From positions 132,185 through 196,184 of the forward strand of contig JASSUG010000006.1 of NCBI GenBank assembly GCA_031963465.1: a stretch of 64,000 nucleotides of DNA. Reading direction: 5' to 3'. The notes beneath the pieces are model-generated. The model was not told the DNA's origin and ran no database searches. It worked only from the letters and a program-made list of their open reading frames with translations. Positions within the stretch are counted from its first letter, which is position 1. Every line of letters begins with the position of its first letter. Shown piece after piece: positions 1 through 10,427 of the stretch. The DNA comes from Mycoavidus cysteinexigens_B (lineage in GTDB: Bacteria; Pseudomonadota; Gammaproteobacteria; Burkholderiales; Burkholderiaceae). Both the position numbers and the translations under genes were made by a program.

Positions 1-3000
1 CTGGAGGGGATGAATGCTGAAATTCAGGCGGTCCTCGAAGGTCGAGGCGATGCCTTGCCAGCTCCTCAGCCTTTCCGCAACCTAGTGGCGCAGGCGCGCT
101 TGGGGCTAAGCCAAGAGGCACACGAGCGCTTCTTCACAGAGATGCTGGCCGACTTGGAGGAGCCTACACTGCCCTTCGGACTGGCCGAAGTCTACAGTGA
201 CGGCGCCCGGGCTAGCGAGTCGCACCAAATGCTGCCGCAGGACTTGAACGACCGCCTGCGCGTTCAGGCTAAACGGCTAGGCGTGAGCTTAGCCAGCCTA
301 TGCCATCTGGCGTGGGCTCAGGTCCTCGCTCGCGCCAGCGGCCAACAACGGGTTGTGTTCGGCACCGTATTGTTCGGGCGCATGCATGCTGGCAAAGGAG
401 CCGGCCATGCGATGGGATTATTTATCAATACGCTCCCGCTACGCATTGACTTAGAGAGTGGCAACGTTCAGGACAGTGTGCGTGTAGTCCATGCACACCT
501 GGCTTCACTGCTTGAGCATGAATACGCGTCGCTCGCACTGGCACAACGTTGCAGTGCCGTGCCGGCTGGTGTACCACTGTTTAGTGCACTACTGAACTAC
601 CGGCACAACACCATGCCGTTGGGTGCAACCCCCACTACGCCCGGCATTGAATTTCTGAGTGCGCAAGAGTCCACAAACTATCCATTCACTCTATCGGTGG
701 AGGATTTCGGCTCGGCACTTGGTCTGACTGCTCAGGTCGTGGAACCGCTTGATTCTGCTAAGGTGTGCGGCTATATGCAGCAGACGCTGCAAAGCCTGGC
801 CGACGCGCTAGAGCGAGCACCCGACATGCCAGTTTGGCAACTAGAGGTGTTGCCTATAGAGGAGCGCGAATGCTTGCTCCAGACATGGAATGCAACGACA
901 GCGCCGTATCCAAAATATAAGTGTATCCACCAGTTGTTCGAAGAGCAGGTTAAGCGCACTCCAGAGGCCACTGCGCTTGTATACGAGAATCAAGGGGTGA
1001 GTTATGCCGAACTGAATGCCAGCGCTAACCGCCTCGCGCATCAGCTCATTAAGTTAGGCGTTCAGCCGGACACGTACGTGGCGATCTGTGTAAAACGTTC
1101 ACCGGCGATGGTCGTCGGGCTGCTGGCGATCCTCAAAGCGGGCGGCGCTTATGTGCCACTTGATCCAGCGTATCCGCATGAGCGTCTGACGTACATTCTC
1201 ACCGATGCAGCGCCTGCGTTTCTGCTAGCGGATACGGCTGGCCGTGCCGTACTGGGCGAAACGATGCTCGCCACACTGACCGTGCTCGATCCGAATGCGC
1301 TTCCAGAAGAAGCGTCAACTGATCCGGAGGTACCCGCACTGACCTCACACCATCTCGCCTATGTCATCTATACGTCCGGCTCGACCGGCGCGCCCAAGGG
1401 CGTGATGGTCCTGCATCGTGGACTGAATAATTATTTACATTGGGCGGCGCAAACCTACGCGCCCAAACGAGGCACGGTAGTGTCTTCCTCACTATCCTTT
1501 GACGCGACAGTCACCAGCCTGTGGACGCCGTTGCTGTACGGCAGCACGGCGCTGTTGCTGAGCGAAGGTAAGGAAATCGAGGAGCTAGAAGCGTATGTGC
1601 ATCAGGCACAGGGTGAGGGACTGGTGAAAATTACCCCGGTGCATTTCGAAATGCTGGGGCAGCGACTGCAGACCGATGCGGTAAAAACGCGAGTGGCTGC
1701 GTTCGTGATTGGGGGAGAAGCGCTAAGTGCTTCGACGATTGCGATGTGGCAACGCATACAGCCGGGTGTGCGGCTGATCAACGAGTATGGGCCGACCGAA
1801 ACGGTCGTCGGGTGTGTCGTGTATGACATGCGCACACCGCTATCGCAGTCTGGTTTGGTCCCGATTGGCCGACCGATTGCGAACACGAGGATTTATCTGT
1901 TAGACGCGCACGGCCAGCCCGTGCCATTGGGCGCGGTCGGCGAACTATATGTTGGTGGGGCCGGTGTTGCCCGTGGCTATCTGAACCGACCTGAATTGAC
2001 CGCCGAACGTTTTCTTACCGATCCGTTTTCGGATGCCCTCGATGCCCGAATGTATAAGACCGGTGACCTGGCCCGCTATCTAGCTGACGGTAATTTGGAA
2101 TTTTTAGGCCGTAATGACCATCAGGTCAAGATCCGCGGCTTTCGTATCGAACCTGGCGAGATCGAGGCGCGCCTGGTCGAGCATCCGCAGGTGCGGGAAG
2201 CCGCTGTGCTTGCGCTGAGCGAAGAGAGCGAGAAACGGCTGATTGCCTATGTCGTAGCTAAGCCTGACGAACAGCTCGCCAGCACGCTACGCTCGCACCT
2301 CACGACTCGATTGCCTGAGTATATGATGCCAGCCGCCTTTGTGCGCCTAGATGCGCTCCCTTTAACCCCCAACGGCAAGCTAGACCGCTGTGCGCTGCCG
2401 GCGCCGGATGATGAAGCCTTCGCTCGTCAGACGTATGAAGCCCCAGCAGGCGAGATCGAGACTACGCTCGCCACAATTTGGAGCGAACTATTGGGTCTGG
2501 AGCGCGTGAGCCGTCATGACAGCTTTTTCGCACTCGGCGGCCACTCGCTGCTTGCCGTGCAGATGATTGAATGCCTGCGTCGCCTCGGCCTAAAGCTCTC
2601 CGTACGTGCGCTTTTCAATACGCCTACGCTTAGCGTGCTAGCTCAAGCGCTGGGCCAACACCGCGATGTCACAGAAGTGACTACACCGCCGAATCTCATT
2701 CCGCCCGACACGGCTGTACTGACACCAGACATGCTGCCGCTGATCGACCTCACGCAAACCGAGATCGACCGTATCGTTGAACAGACGCCAGGCGGGGTAG
2801 CTAATATCCAAGATATCTATGCCCTATCCCCGCTGCAGGACGGCATCTTGTTCCACCACCTGCTGACGACCGAGGGCGATCCGTATTTGCTAATTATCCA
2901 GATGGCGTTTGCGAATCGAGCGTTGCTGGATCGTTACTTGGAGGCGGTCCAACAGGTAGTCGATCGCCACGACATCCTGCGCACGGCCTTTGTCTGGGAG

Positions 3001-6000
3001 TGTCAGTCCACGCCCGCCCAGGTAGTCTGGCGTCATGCGCCGCTGTCGATCACCGAACGTGCCTTTGATGCGGCCGCTGGACCTATTACTGAGCAGCTAA
3101 TCCAGTGCGTTGATCCCCGTCAACATCGGATTGATTTGACTCAAGCTCCGTTGCTGCGCTTCGTGATTGCGCAAGACAGCAACGGCCGCTGGCTGCTCGT
3201 CGAGTTGCTCCATCATCTGATTGGCGATCATTCTACGCTAGAGGTGATGCAGGCTGAGATTCAGGCATTCCTTGACGGTCGTGGTGACACTCTGCCGCCG
3301 CCTCAACCGTTTCGTAACCTGATCGCACAAACGCGCTTAGGGCTAAACCAGCAAGAGCACACGCGCTTCTTTACCGAGCTGCTAGCCGACGTGGAGGAGC
3401 CTACCCTGCCCTTTGGACTGGCCGAGGTCTACAGTGACGGCGCCCAGGCTAGCGAGTCGCACCAAATGCTGCCGCAGTACTTGAACGACCGTCTGCGCGC
3501 TCAGGTCAAACGATTAGGTGTGAGTCTGGCTAGCCTATGTCATCTGGCTTGGGCGCTCGTACTTGGTCGCGCCAGCGCTCAACAGCACGTGGTATTTGGC
3601 ACCGTGTTGTTCGGGCGCATGCAGGCCGGCGAAGGGTCTGACCGGGCGATGGGGCTGTTTATCAACACACTGCCACTGCGCGTTGATCTGGATCACAGCG
3701 GTGTCGAAGACAGTGTGCGTCAGACCCATAAGCGACTGGCAGCGCTGCTGGAACATGAACATGCATCGCTGGCACTGGCACAGCGCTGCAGTGGGGTACC
3801 CGCTGGTGTGTCACTGTTTAGTGCACTGCTGAACTACCGGCACAACACCATGCCGTTGGGTGTAAGCCCTACTACGCCCGGTATTGAATTCCTAAGCGCT
3901 CAGGAGTCCACAAATTACCCATTCACTCTATCGGTCGAAGATTTCGGCTCCGCGCTCGGTCTGACTGCTCAGGTTGTGCAACCAATTGATTCGGCTAGGG
4001 TGTGTGGCTATATGCAGCAGATGCTGCAAAGCCTGGCCGACGCGCTAGAGCGAGCGCCCAATATGCCGGTTTGGCAGCTAGAGGCGTTGCCTACGGAGGA
4101 GCGCGAATACTTGCTCCAGACGTGTAATGCAACGACAGCGCCGTATCCAGAATATCAGTGCATCCACCAGTTGTTTGAAGAGCAGGTTACACGCACACCC
4201 AAAGCTACCGCGCTCGTATACGAGGATCAAGTATGGAGCTATGCCGAACTGAATACGCAGGCCAATTACCTTGCACGTCAACTCATGGAGTTAGGGGCGC
4301 AACCGGGTGACTATATCGCTACATTGCTTGAGCGCTCTGTGGAACTGGTCGCGGCTCAACTGGCGATCCTCAAAGTGGGAGCCGCCTATGTGCCGATCGA
4401 TCCCCAAACCTCTACGCAACGACAAGCCTGGATCGTGGCCGATTGCGCAGCGCGCTTATTGATTACTGATGCCCATACTCAGGTTTCAGCCGCTCTGCTT
4501 ACGCCTTTACTGAGGCTGACTTCAAGCCACACAAATGAAACGAAAGCTCCCATCGCGAATCTCGACCTGCTTCATTCCAGTCTCGATACCGCTTATGTGA
4601 TGTACACCTCCGGCTCCACCGGCACGCCAAAAGGCGTGCTCGTGCCACATCGCGCCGTTGCTCGCCTGGTGATCAACAGCGGTTATGTTGAGATTGAGGC
4701 GACTGATCGCGTGGCCTTTGCCGCCAACCCTGCTTTTGACGCGAGCACTTTTGAAGTCTGGGCCCCTTTGCTGAATGGTGGAACCCTGGTTGTGATCGAT
4801 CACAACACTGTACTTACGCCCAATGCTTTTGTGCATACTTTGCAGAAAGAGCGTATTAGTATTATGTGGTTGACCGTTGGTTTATTTAACCAACTAGCAG
4901 TCGCATTAGAACCCGTATTCCCGCAACTTAAAACATTGATTGTGGGTGGAGACGCACTCGATGCGAGCGTCATCGCGCAAGTACTGAGCAATACGCCACC
5001 GCAAAGACTGATCAATGGATACGGTCCGACTGAAAGTACCACGTTTGCTACGACATATCGCATTGTTTCGCCCCCAGAAGAGGGAGCAAGCATCCCTATT
5101 GGGCGGCCGATTGCAAATACACGTATTTATCTCCTGGACACGCACGGCCAACCCGTGCCATTGGGAGCAGTGGGCGAGCTATACATTGGCGGAGACGGTG
5201 TCGCGCGCGGCTATCTGAACCGTCCTGAGTTGACCGCTGAGCGTTTCCTTCCTGATCCGTTCAGCCATCATGAGAATGCCCGCATGTATAAAACGGGCGA
5301 CCTTGCCCGCTACCTACCTGATGGCAATCTGGAATTTTTAGGCCGCAATGATCATCAGGTCAAAATCCGTGGGTTTAGGATCGAACCTGGCGAGATCGAG
5401 GCACGTCTCGTTGAACATCCGCAGGTGCGCGAAGCTGCCATACTCGCGTTAGGCAAGGATAGCGACAAGCGTCTCATTGCTTATGTCGTGGCCAAGGCAA
5501 ACGAGTCGCTCGCCAGCGCCTTGCGCACCCACCTCGCGGCCAGCCTGCCTGAGTACATGGTGCCAACCGCCTTCGTGCGCTTGGATGCGATGCCGTTGAC
5601 GCCTAACGGCAAGCTAGACCGCCGCGCGCTACCCACGCCAGACGACGAGGCTTTTGCTCGTCAAGCGTATGAAGCCCCGCAAGGAAAGATCGAGGCAGCG
5701 CTGGCGAACATCTGGGCGGAACTACTCAAGATTGAACAAATCAGCCGCCATGACAGCTTCTTCGCGCTTGGCGGTCACTCACTGCTCGCCGTGCAGATGA
5801 TCCAACGACTGCGTCGCATCGGGCTCACCGTCTCTGTACGGGCACTCTTCGATACGCCTACGCTTAGCGTACTGGCTCAATCTCTGGACCCACTCCGAGA
5901 AGTGGCTACACCGCCCAATCTCGTTACTCTCAACACCACCGCACTGACGCCGGACCTACTGCCGTTGATTGACCTCACCCAAGCTGAGATCGACCGTATC

Positions 6001-9000
6001 GTCGAACAAACTCCAGGCGGGCTAGCCAATATCCAAGATATCTATGCCCTATCCCCATTGCAGGACGGTATCCTGTTCCACCATCTGCTCGCAACCGAGG
6101 GCGATCCGTATTTGTTGATCGCGCAGATGGCTTTTGCTCACCGAGCGTTGCTTGATCGCTACCTAGATGCCATCCAGCGGGTAGTGAATCGCCATGACGT
6201 CCTACGCACCGCCTTTGTTTGGGAGAATGTGTCCAGCACCGCTCAGGTGGTCTGGCGTCACGCACCGCTGTCGATCACCGAACTCACGTTAGATCCCGCC
6301 GATGGACCTATTCCTCAGCAGCTAATCCAGCGATTCGATCCTCGTCAACATTGCATTGATTTGACTCAGGCTCCGTTGCTACGCTTCGTAATTGCGCAAG
6401 ATAGCAACGGCCGCTGGCTGCTCATCCAGTTGCTGCACCATCTGATTGGTGACCACTCGACATTAGAGGTGATGCAGGCTGAGACTCAGACATTCCTCGA
6501 CAATCGGGGTGACACCCTACCCGCGCCCCAGCCGTTCCGGAACCTGATCGCGCAAACGCGCCTAGGGCTAAGCCAACAAGATCACGAGCGATTCTTTACC
6601 GAGATGCTAGCCGCCGTGGAGGAGCCTACCCTGCCCTTCAGCTTGGCCGAAGTCCATGGCAATGGCGCTCAAGTTACCGAATCGCACCAAATGCTGCCGC
6701 AGGACTTGAACGACCGCCTGCGCGCTCAGGCTAAACAGTGGAGCGTGAGCTTAGCCAGTCTGTGTCACCTGGCTTTTGCGCTAGTACTTGAGCGCGTCAG
6801 CGCTCAACAGCACGTGGTATTCGGCACCGTGCTATTTGGGCGCATGCAGGCTGGTGAAGGGGCAGATCGTGCGATGGGGCTGTTTATCAATACACTGCCG
6901 CTACGCGTGGACCTCGACGATCATAGCGTTCAGGACGGTGTGTATCAAACCCATGCACGCTTGGCCGCACTGTTAGAGCATGAACATGCATCGCTGGCAC
7001 TGGCACAGCGCTGCAGTGGGGTACTAGCAGGCGCACCGTTGTTCAGCGCGCTGCTGAACTACCGACATAATGCAATGCCGTCCGACAAGGACCTATCCCT
7101 ATCCGGCATGGAATTCCTCGGCGGGCAAGAACGCACCAACTATCCGTTCACGCTGTCAGTGGAAGACTTCGGCTCCGCGCTCGGTCTGACTGCTCAGGTT
7201 GTGCAACCAATTGATTCGGCTAGGGTGTGTGGCTATATGCAGCAGATGCTGCAAAGCCTGGCCGACGCGCTAGAGCGAGCGCCCAATATGCCAGTTTGGC
7301 AGCTAGAGGCGTTGCCTACGGAGGAGCGCGAATACTTGCTCCAGACGTGTAATGCAACGACAGCACCGTATCCAGAATATCAGTGCATCCACCAGTTGTT
7401 TGAAGAGCAGGTTATACGCACCCCCAAAGCTACCGCGCTCGTGTACGAGGACCAAGTATGGAGCTATGCCGAACTGAATACGCAGGCCAATTACCTTGCA
7501 CGTCAGCTCATGGAGTTAGGGGCACAACCAGGTGACTATATCGCTACATTGCTTGAGCGCTCTGTGGAACTGGTCGCGGCTCAACTGGCGATCCTCAAAG
7601 TGGGAGCCGCCTATGTGCCGATCGATCCCCAAACCTCTGCGCAGCGACAAGCCTGGATCGTGGTCGATTGCGCAGCGCGCTTATTGATTACTGATGCCCA
7701 TACTCAGGTTTCAGCCGCTCTGCCTACGCCTTTACTAAGGCTGACTTCAAGCCACACAAATGAAACGAAAGCTCCCATCGCGAATCTCGACCTGCTTCAT
7801 TCCAGTCTCGATACCGCTTATGTGATGTACACCTCCGGCTCCACCGGCACGCCAAAAGGCGTGCTCGTGCCACATCGCGCCGTTGCTCGCCTGGTGATCA
7901 ACAGCGGTTATGTTGAAATTAAGGCGACTGATCGCGTGGCCTTTGCCGCCAACCCTGCTTTTGACGCGAGCACTTTTGAAGTCTGGGCCCCTTTGCTGAA
8001 TGGTGGAACCCTGGTTGTGATCGATCACGACACGGTGCTTACGCCCAATGCTTTTGTACAAACTTTGCAGAAAGAGCGTATTAGTATTATGTGGTTGACC
8101 GTTGGTTTATTTAACCAACTAGCAGTCGCATTAGAACCCGTATTCCCGCAACTTAAAACATTGATTGTGGGTGGAGACGCACTCGATGCGAGCGTCATCG
8201 CGCAAGTACTACGCAATACGCCACCACAAAGGCTGATCAATGGATACGGTCCGACTGAAAGTACCACGTTTGCTACGACATATCGCATTGTTTCTCCTCC
8301 AGAAGAGGGGACAAACATCCCTATCGGCCGCCCCATCGCAAATACGCATGTTTATCTTCTGGACACGCACGGCCAACCTGTGCCATTGGGTGCGGTGGGA
8401 GAACTTTACATTGGTGGGGCCGGAGTTGCATGTGGCTATCTGAATCGCCCCGAATTGACCACCGAGCGTTTCCTCCCTGATCCGTTCAGCGATCATGAGA
8501 ATGCCCGCATGTATAAGACGGGCGACCTCGCCCGCTACTTACCTGATGGCAATCTGGAGTTTTTAGGCCGCAATGATCATCAGGTCAAAATCCGTGGGTT
8601 TAGGATCGAACCTAGCGAGATCGAGGCACGTCTCGTTGAACATCCGCAGGTGCGTGAAGCTGTCGTGCTCACCCTAGGCGAGGGGGGCGATAAGCGCCTG
8701 ATTGCGTATGTTGTGGCTGAGGCTGACGAGCAACTTGCCTATGCATTGCGCGCACACCTCAGTACCAGATTGTCTGAATATATGATGCCCACTGCCTTCG
8801 TGCGCTTGGATGCATTGCCATTGACGCCCAACGGCAAACTCGACCGCCGGGCGCTGCCCACGCCAAATGACGAGGCGTTCGCCCGTCAAGCCTATGAAAC
8901 GCCACAAGGCGAGATCGAAACCGCACTCGCCGCAATCTGGGCCAAGCTTCTTGGCCTGGAGCGCATTAGTCGCCACGATAGCTTCTTCGCACTCGGCGGA

Positions 9001-9912
9001 CACTCATTACTCGCCGTGCAGATGGCCAATCATATTCATACTACCTTGAGCGTTGAGATCACCCTCCGCACGCTGTTTGAGGCGCCTACGGTCGCAGGAT
9101 TGACGCAACGTATACTTAAATTAGACGGCACACCAGACGACTCATTTGCCGTCTTGCTGCCGATCCAACCAAAAGGCACCCGGCCTCCTCTTTTCTGTAT
9201 CCACCCTGCCGCTGGCCTAAGCTGGAGTTACATCGCTCTATCTAAACATTTAGACGCGGATCAACCCGTCTATGGCCTACAAGCTCGTGGACTCAATGGT
9301 ACCGCAGCGCCTGCAAAAACCATCGATGCCATGGTGTCAGACTATCTCAGGCAAATTCGCCACATTCAGCCTAATGGGCCCTACTATCTGCTGGGGTGGT
9401 CCTTTGGCGGCTGCGTCGCTCACAGCATAGCGACACAACTTGAACAACAAGGCGAAAGAGTAGCGCTGCTAGCCTTGCTAGATAGTTATCCAGATTATTC
9501 TCTGCGCACCAATGAACTGGAAATGGATCATGAAACCGACTACCTCCAACTCCTTGATCGCTACAGTGATCAGGGCCTCCAAAATGCGGGGGAATATCTA
9601 TGGGGAAAAATTCGAGATGTAATTAAAAATAATTGTCATATCTTAAAGCGTTTTGCTCCACGTATTTATTGCGGCGACATGCTCTTTTTTAGAGCAACCA
9701 TAACGGAAGGTGTGTCCGTCTCACCCACTTCTCCTAATACATGGAAGCCTTACGTTCTCGGCGATACCAAGGTTTACGATATCCACTGCACACACGGTGA
9801 TATGGATAGACCCGCGCCAACCGCTGAAATCGGCCGTATTTTGGCCCGGAAGCTAGACGAATTGCAGAAAAGTCAACCGCCCCAAAGTGAAGAAGCGATT
9901 TTAGTTAAATGA
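1..9912 (+). CDS. Non-ribosomal peptide synthetase, terminal three modules plus thioesterase (5' end outside window)
   Basis: The frame is open from base 1, so the protein continues upstream; residues are numbered from the ATG at 10. Order: C1 (partial, cut just after its His motif), A1 about 305-795, carrier T1 with GGHSL (Ser846), C2 from about 930 (HHLIGDH at 1068-1074), A2 about 1385-1870, T2 (Ser1924), C3 from about 2005 (HHLIGDH at 2143), A3 about 2460-2945, T3 (Ser2999), thioesterase about 3050-3295 with GWSFG (Ser3131), likely Asp3158 and His3262. All A domains keep TSGSTG and NGKLDR. Aligned by eye to GrsA, the ten specificity residues read DATKVGEVGK for A1 (Asn-like) and DAFWIGGTFK for A2 and A3 (the known Val code). 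C2 and C3 open with HHLLTTEGD and HHLLATEGD, matching the dual E/C signature HH[IL]xxxxGD, and no separate E domain is present. Inferred product end: D-Asn, D-Val, Val, then release or cyclisation. Assembly type is certain; specificities are moderately sure. Confidence 0.97.
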   Translation: MEGMNAEIQAVLEGRGDALPAPQPFRNLVAQARLGLSQEAHERFFTEMLADLEEPTLPFGLAEVYSDGARASESHQMLPQDLNDRLRVQAKRLGVSLASLCHLAWAQVLARASGQQRVVFGTVLFGRMHAGKGAGHAMGLFINTLPLRIDLESGNVQDSVRVVHAHLASLLEHEYASLALAQRCSAVPAGVPLFSALLNYRHNTMPLGATPTTPGIEFLSAQESTNYPFTLSVEDFGSALGLTAQVVEPLDSAKVCGYMQQTLQSLADALERAPDMPVWQLEVLPIEERECLLQTWNATTAPYPKYKCIHQLFEEQVKRTPEATALVYENQGVSYAELNASANRLAHQLIKLGVQPDTYVAICVKRSPAMVVGLLAILKAGGAYVPLDPAYPHERLTYILTDAAPAFLLADTAGRAVLGETMLATLTVLDPNALPEEASTDPEVPALTSHHLAYVIYTSGSTGAPKGVMVLHRGLNNYLHWAAQTYAPKRGTVVSSSLSFDATVTSLWTPLLYGSTALLLSEGKEIEELEAYVHQAQGEGLVKITPVHFEMLGQRLQTDAVKTRVAAFVIGGEALSASTIAMWQRIQPGVRLINEYGPTETVVGCVVYDMRTPLSQSGLVPIGRPIANTRIYLLDAHGQPVPLGAVGELYVGGAGVARGYLNRPELTAERFLTDPFSDALDARMYKTGDLARYLADGNLEFLGRNDHQVKIRGFRIEPGEIEARLVEHPQVREAAVLALSEESEKRLIAYVVAKPDEQLASTLRSHLTTRLPEYMMPAAFVRLDALPLTPNGKLDRCALPAPDDEAFARQTYEAPAGEIETTLATIWSELLGLERVSRHDSFFALGGHSLLAVQMIECLRRLGLKLSVRALFNTPTLSVLAQALGQHRDVTEVTTPPNLIPPDTAVLTPDMLPLIDLTQTEIDRIVEQTPGGVANIQDIYALSPLQDGILFHHLLTTEGDPYLLIIQMAFANRALLDRYLEAVQQVVDRHDILRTAFVWECQSTPAQVVWRHAPLSITERAFDAAAGPITEQLIQCVDPRQHRIDLTQAPLLRFVIAQDSNGRWLLVELLHHLIGDHSTLEVMQAEIQAFLDGRGDTLPPPQPFRNLIAQTRLGLNQQEHTRFFTELLADVEEPTLPFGLAEVYSDGAQASESHQMLPQYLNDRLRAQVKRLGVSLASLCHLAWALVLGRASAQQHVVFGTVLFGRMQAGEGSDRAMGLFINTLPLRVDLDHSGVEDSVRQTHKRLAALLEHEHASLALAQRCSGVPAGVSLFSALLNYRHNTMPLGVSPTTPGIEFLSAQESTNYPFTLSVEDFGSALGLTAQVVQPIDSARVCGYMQQMLQSLADALERAPNMPVWQLEALPTEEREYLLQTCNATTAPYPEYQCIHQLFEEQVTRTPKATALVYEDQVWSYAELNTQANYLARQLMELGAQPGDYIATLLERSVELVAAQLAILKVGAAYVPIDPQTSTQRQAWIVADCAARLLITDAHTQVSAALLTPLLRLTSSHTNETKAPIANLDLLHSSLDTAYVMYTSGSTGTPKGVLVPHRAVARLVINSGYVEIEATDRVAFAANPAFDASTFEVWAPLLNGGTLVVIDHNTVLTPNAFVHTLQKERISIMWLTVGLFNQLAVALEPVFPQLKTLIVGGDALDASVIAQVLSNTPPQRLINGYGPTESTTFATTYRIVSPPEEGASIPIGRPIANTRIYLLDTHGQPVPLGAVGELYIGGDGVARGYLNRPELTAERFLPDPFSHHENARMYKTGDLARYLPDGNLEFLGRNDHQVKIRGFRIEPGEIEARLVEHPQVREAAILALGKDSDKRLIAYVVAKANESLASALRTHLAASLPEYMVPTAFVRLDAMPLTPNGKLDRRALPTPDDEAFARQAYEAPQGKIEAALANIWAELLKIEQISRHDSFFALGGHSLLAVQMIQRLRRIGLTVSVRALFDTPTLSVLAQSLDPLREVATPPNLVTLNTTALTPDLLPLIDLTQAEIDRIVEQTPGGLANIQDIYALSPLQDGILFHHLLATEGDPYLLIAQMAFAHRALLDRYLDAIQRVVNRHDVLRTAFVWENVSSTAQVVWRHAPLSITELTLDPADGPIPQQLIQRFDPRQHCIDLTQAPLLRFVIAQDSNGRWLLIQLLHHLIGDHSTLEVMQAETQTFLDNRGDTLPAPQPFRNLIAQTRLGLSQQDHERFFTEMLAAVEEPTLPFSLAEVHGNGAQVTESHQMLPQDLNDRLRAQAKQWSVSLASLCHLAFALVLERVSAQQHVVFGTVLFGRMQAGEGADRAMGLFINTLPLRVDLDDHSVQDGVYQTHARLAALLEHEHASLALAQRCSGVLAGAPLFSALLNYRHNAMPSDKDLSLSGMEFLGGQERTNYPFTLSVEDFGSALGLTAQVVQPIDSARVCGYMQQMLQSLADALERAPNMPVWQLEALPTEEREYLLQTCNATTAPYPEYQCIHQLFEEQVIRTPKATALVYEDQVWSYAELNTQANYLARQLMELGAQPGDYIATLLERSVELVAAQLAILKVGAAYVPIDPQTSAQRQAWIVVDCAARLLITDAHTQVSAALPTPLLRLTSSHTNETKAPIANLDLLHSSLDTAYVMYTSGSTGTPKGVLVPHRAVARLVINSGYVEIKATDRVAFAANPAFDASTFEVWAPLLNGGTLVVIDHDTVLTPNAFVQTLQKERISIMWLTVGLFNQLAVALEPVFPQLKTLIVGGDALDASVIAQVLRNTPPQRLINGYGPTESTTFATTYRIVSPPEEGTNIPIGRPIANTHVYLLDTHGQPVPLGAVGELYIGGAGVACGYLNRPELTTERFLPDPFSDHENARMYKTGDLARYLPDGNLEFLGRNDHQVKIRGFRIEPSEIEARLVEHPQVREAVVLTLGEGGDKRLIAYVVAEADEQLAYALRAHLSTRLSEYMMPTAFVRLDALPLTPNGKLDRRALPTPNDEAFARQAYETPQGEIETALAAIWAKLLGLERISRHDSFFALGGHSLLAVQMANHIHTTLSVEITLRTLFEAPTVAGLTQRILKLDGTPDDSFAVLLPIQPKGTRPPLFCIHPAAGLSWSYIALSKHLDADQPVYGLQARGLNGTAAPAKTIDAMVSDYLRQIRHIQPNGPYYLLGWSFGGCVAHSIATQLEQQGERVALLALLDSYPDYSLRTNELEMDHETDYLQLLDRYSDQGLQNAGEYLWGKIRDVIKNNCHILKRFAPRIYCGDMLFFRATITEGVSVSPTSPNTWKPYVLGDTKVYDIHCTHGDMDRPAPTAEIGRILARKLDELQKSQPPQSEEAILVK
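3930..5420 (+). repeat. Near-identical NRPS segment, copy 1 (end of C2 through most of A2)
   Basis: This stretch matches 7155-8645 at a constant offset of 3225 bases, one module length (1075 codons), with only scattered substitutions. The A domain of module 1 is clearly different over the same region. The pattern points to module duplication or recent gene conversion between modules 2 and 3. Boundaries are approximate. Confidence 0.85.
7155..8645 (+). repeat. Near-identical NRPS segment, copy 2 (end of C3 through most of A3)
   Basis: Partner of 3930-5420. The shared block includes all visible A-domain specificity residues, so modules 2 and 3 should load the same amino acid. Similarity falls off upstream, in the C-domain part around 7080-7140, where the two copies encode different residues. 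Confidence 0.85.
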
Positions 9913-10205
9913 TTATATGGTTTTGCCTTCTTCTAAGCAGCAAAATAAAAAGCGTTGATTATTAGAGGTTTTTTAGCTCATCCTTGTATAACCTGAGCAT
10001 CTGTAATAAAAATCAAGTTAAATTTTCCATCCATGGTGACATAGCTGCGCAAAAATTTAGTCAAATATCTCATGTCACACTCGGTTCTCGCGTTCCGCAA
10101 AAAAGTGGCAACTCAAGCTCATTAAAGGCTTAAATTGCCTATTTACGAGCTAATTGCGGAACGGATTTTGGGCTAACTCTTTGATTTTTCTATATCTAAC
10201 GACAG
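9913..10205. other. Intergenic stretch after the NRPS, no gene seen
   Basis: AT-rich, with no convincing reading frame. It holds one exact 10-bp inverted repeat, CGTTCCGCAA at 10091-10100 and TTGCGGAACG at 10154-10163, with 53 bases between the arms. This lies close to the tRNA fragment and could belong to the integrated element. I see no strong terminator directly after the NRPS stop. Confidence 0.5.
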
Positions 10206-10251
<46 letters not shown>

Positions 10252-10427
10252 ATTACCCCCCACCACCCACAACATATCCCACTTCAAATTAACCGGAAAG
10301 CCTTGTAGAATAATGGCTTCCCGGGGATTTATCCCCTCCAACTCGAACCAAAAACAACGCAATCGGACCCAACCAAACAGATGCTTTGTAGGTATCTGTG
10401 TAGGTATCCGTAGAGGGGGGGCTTAAA

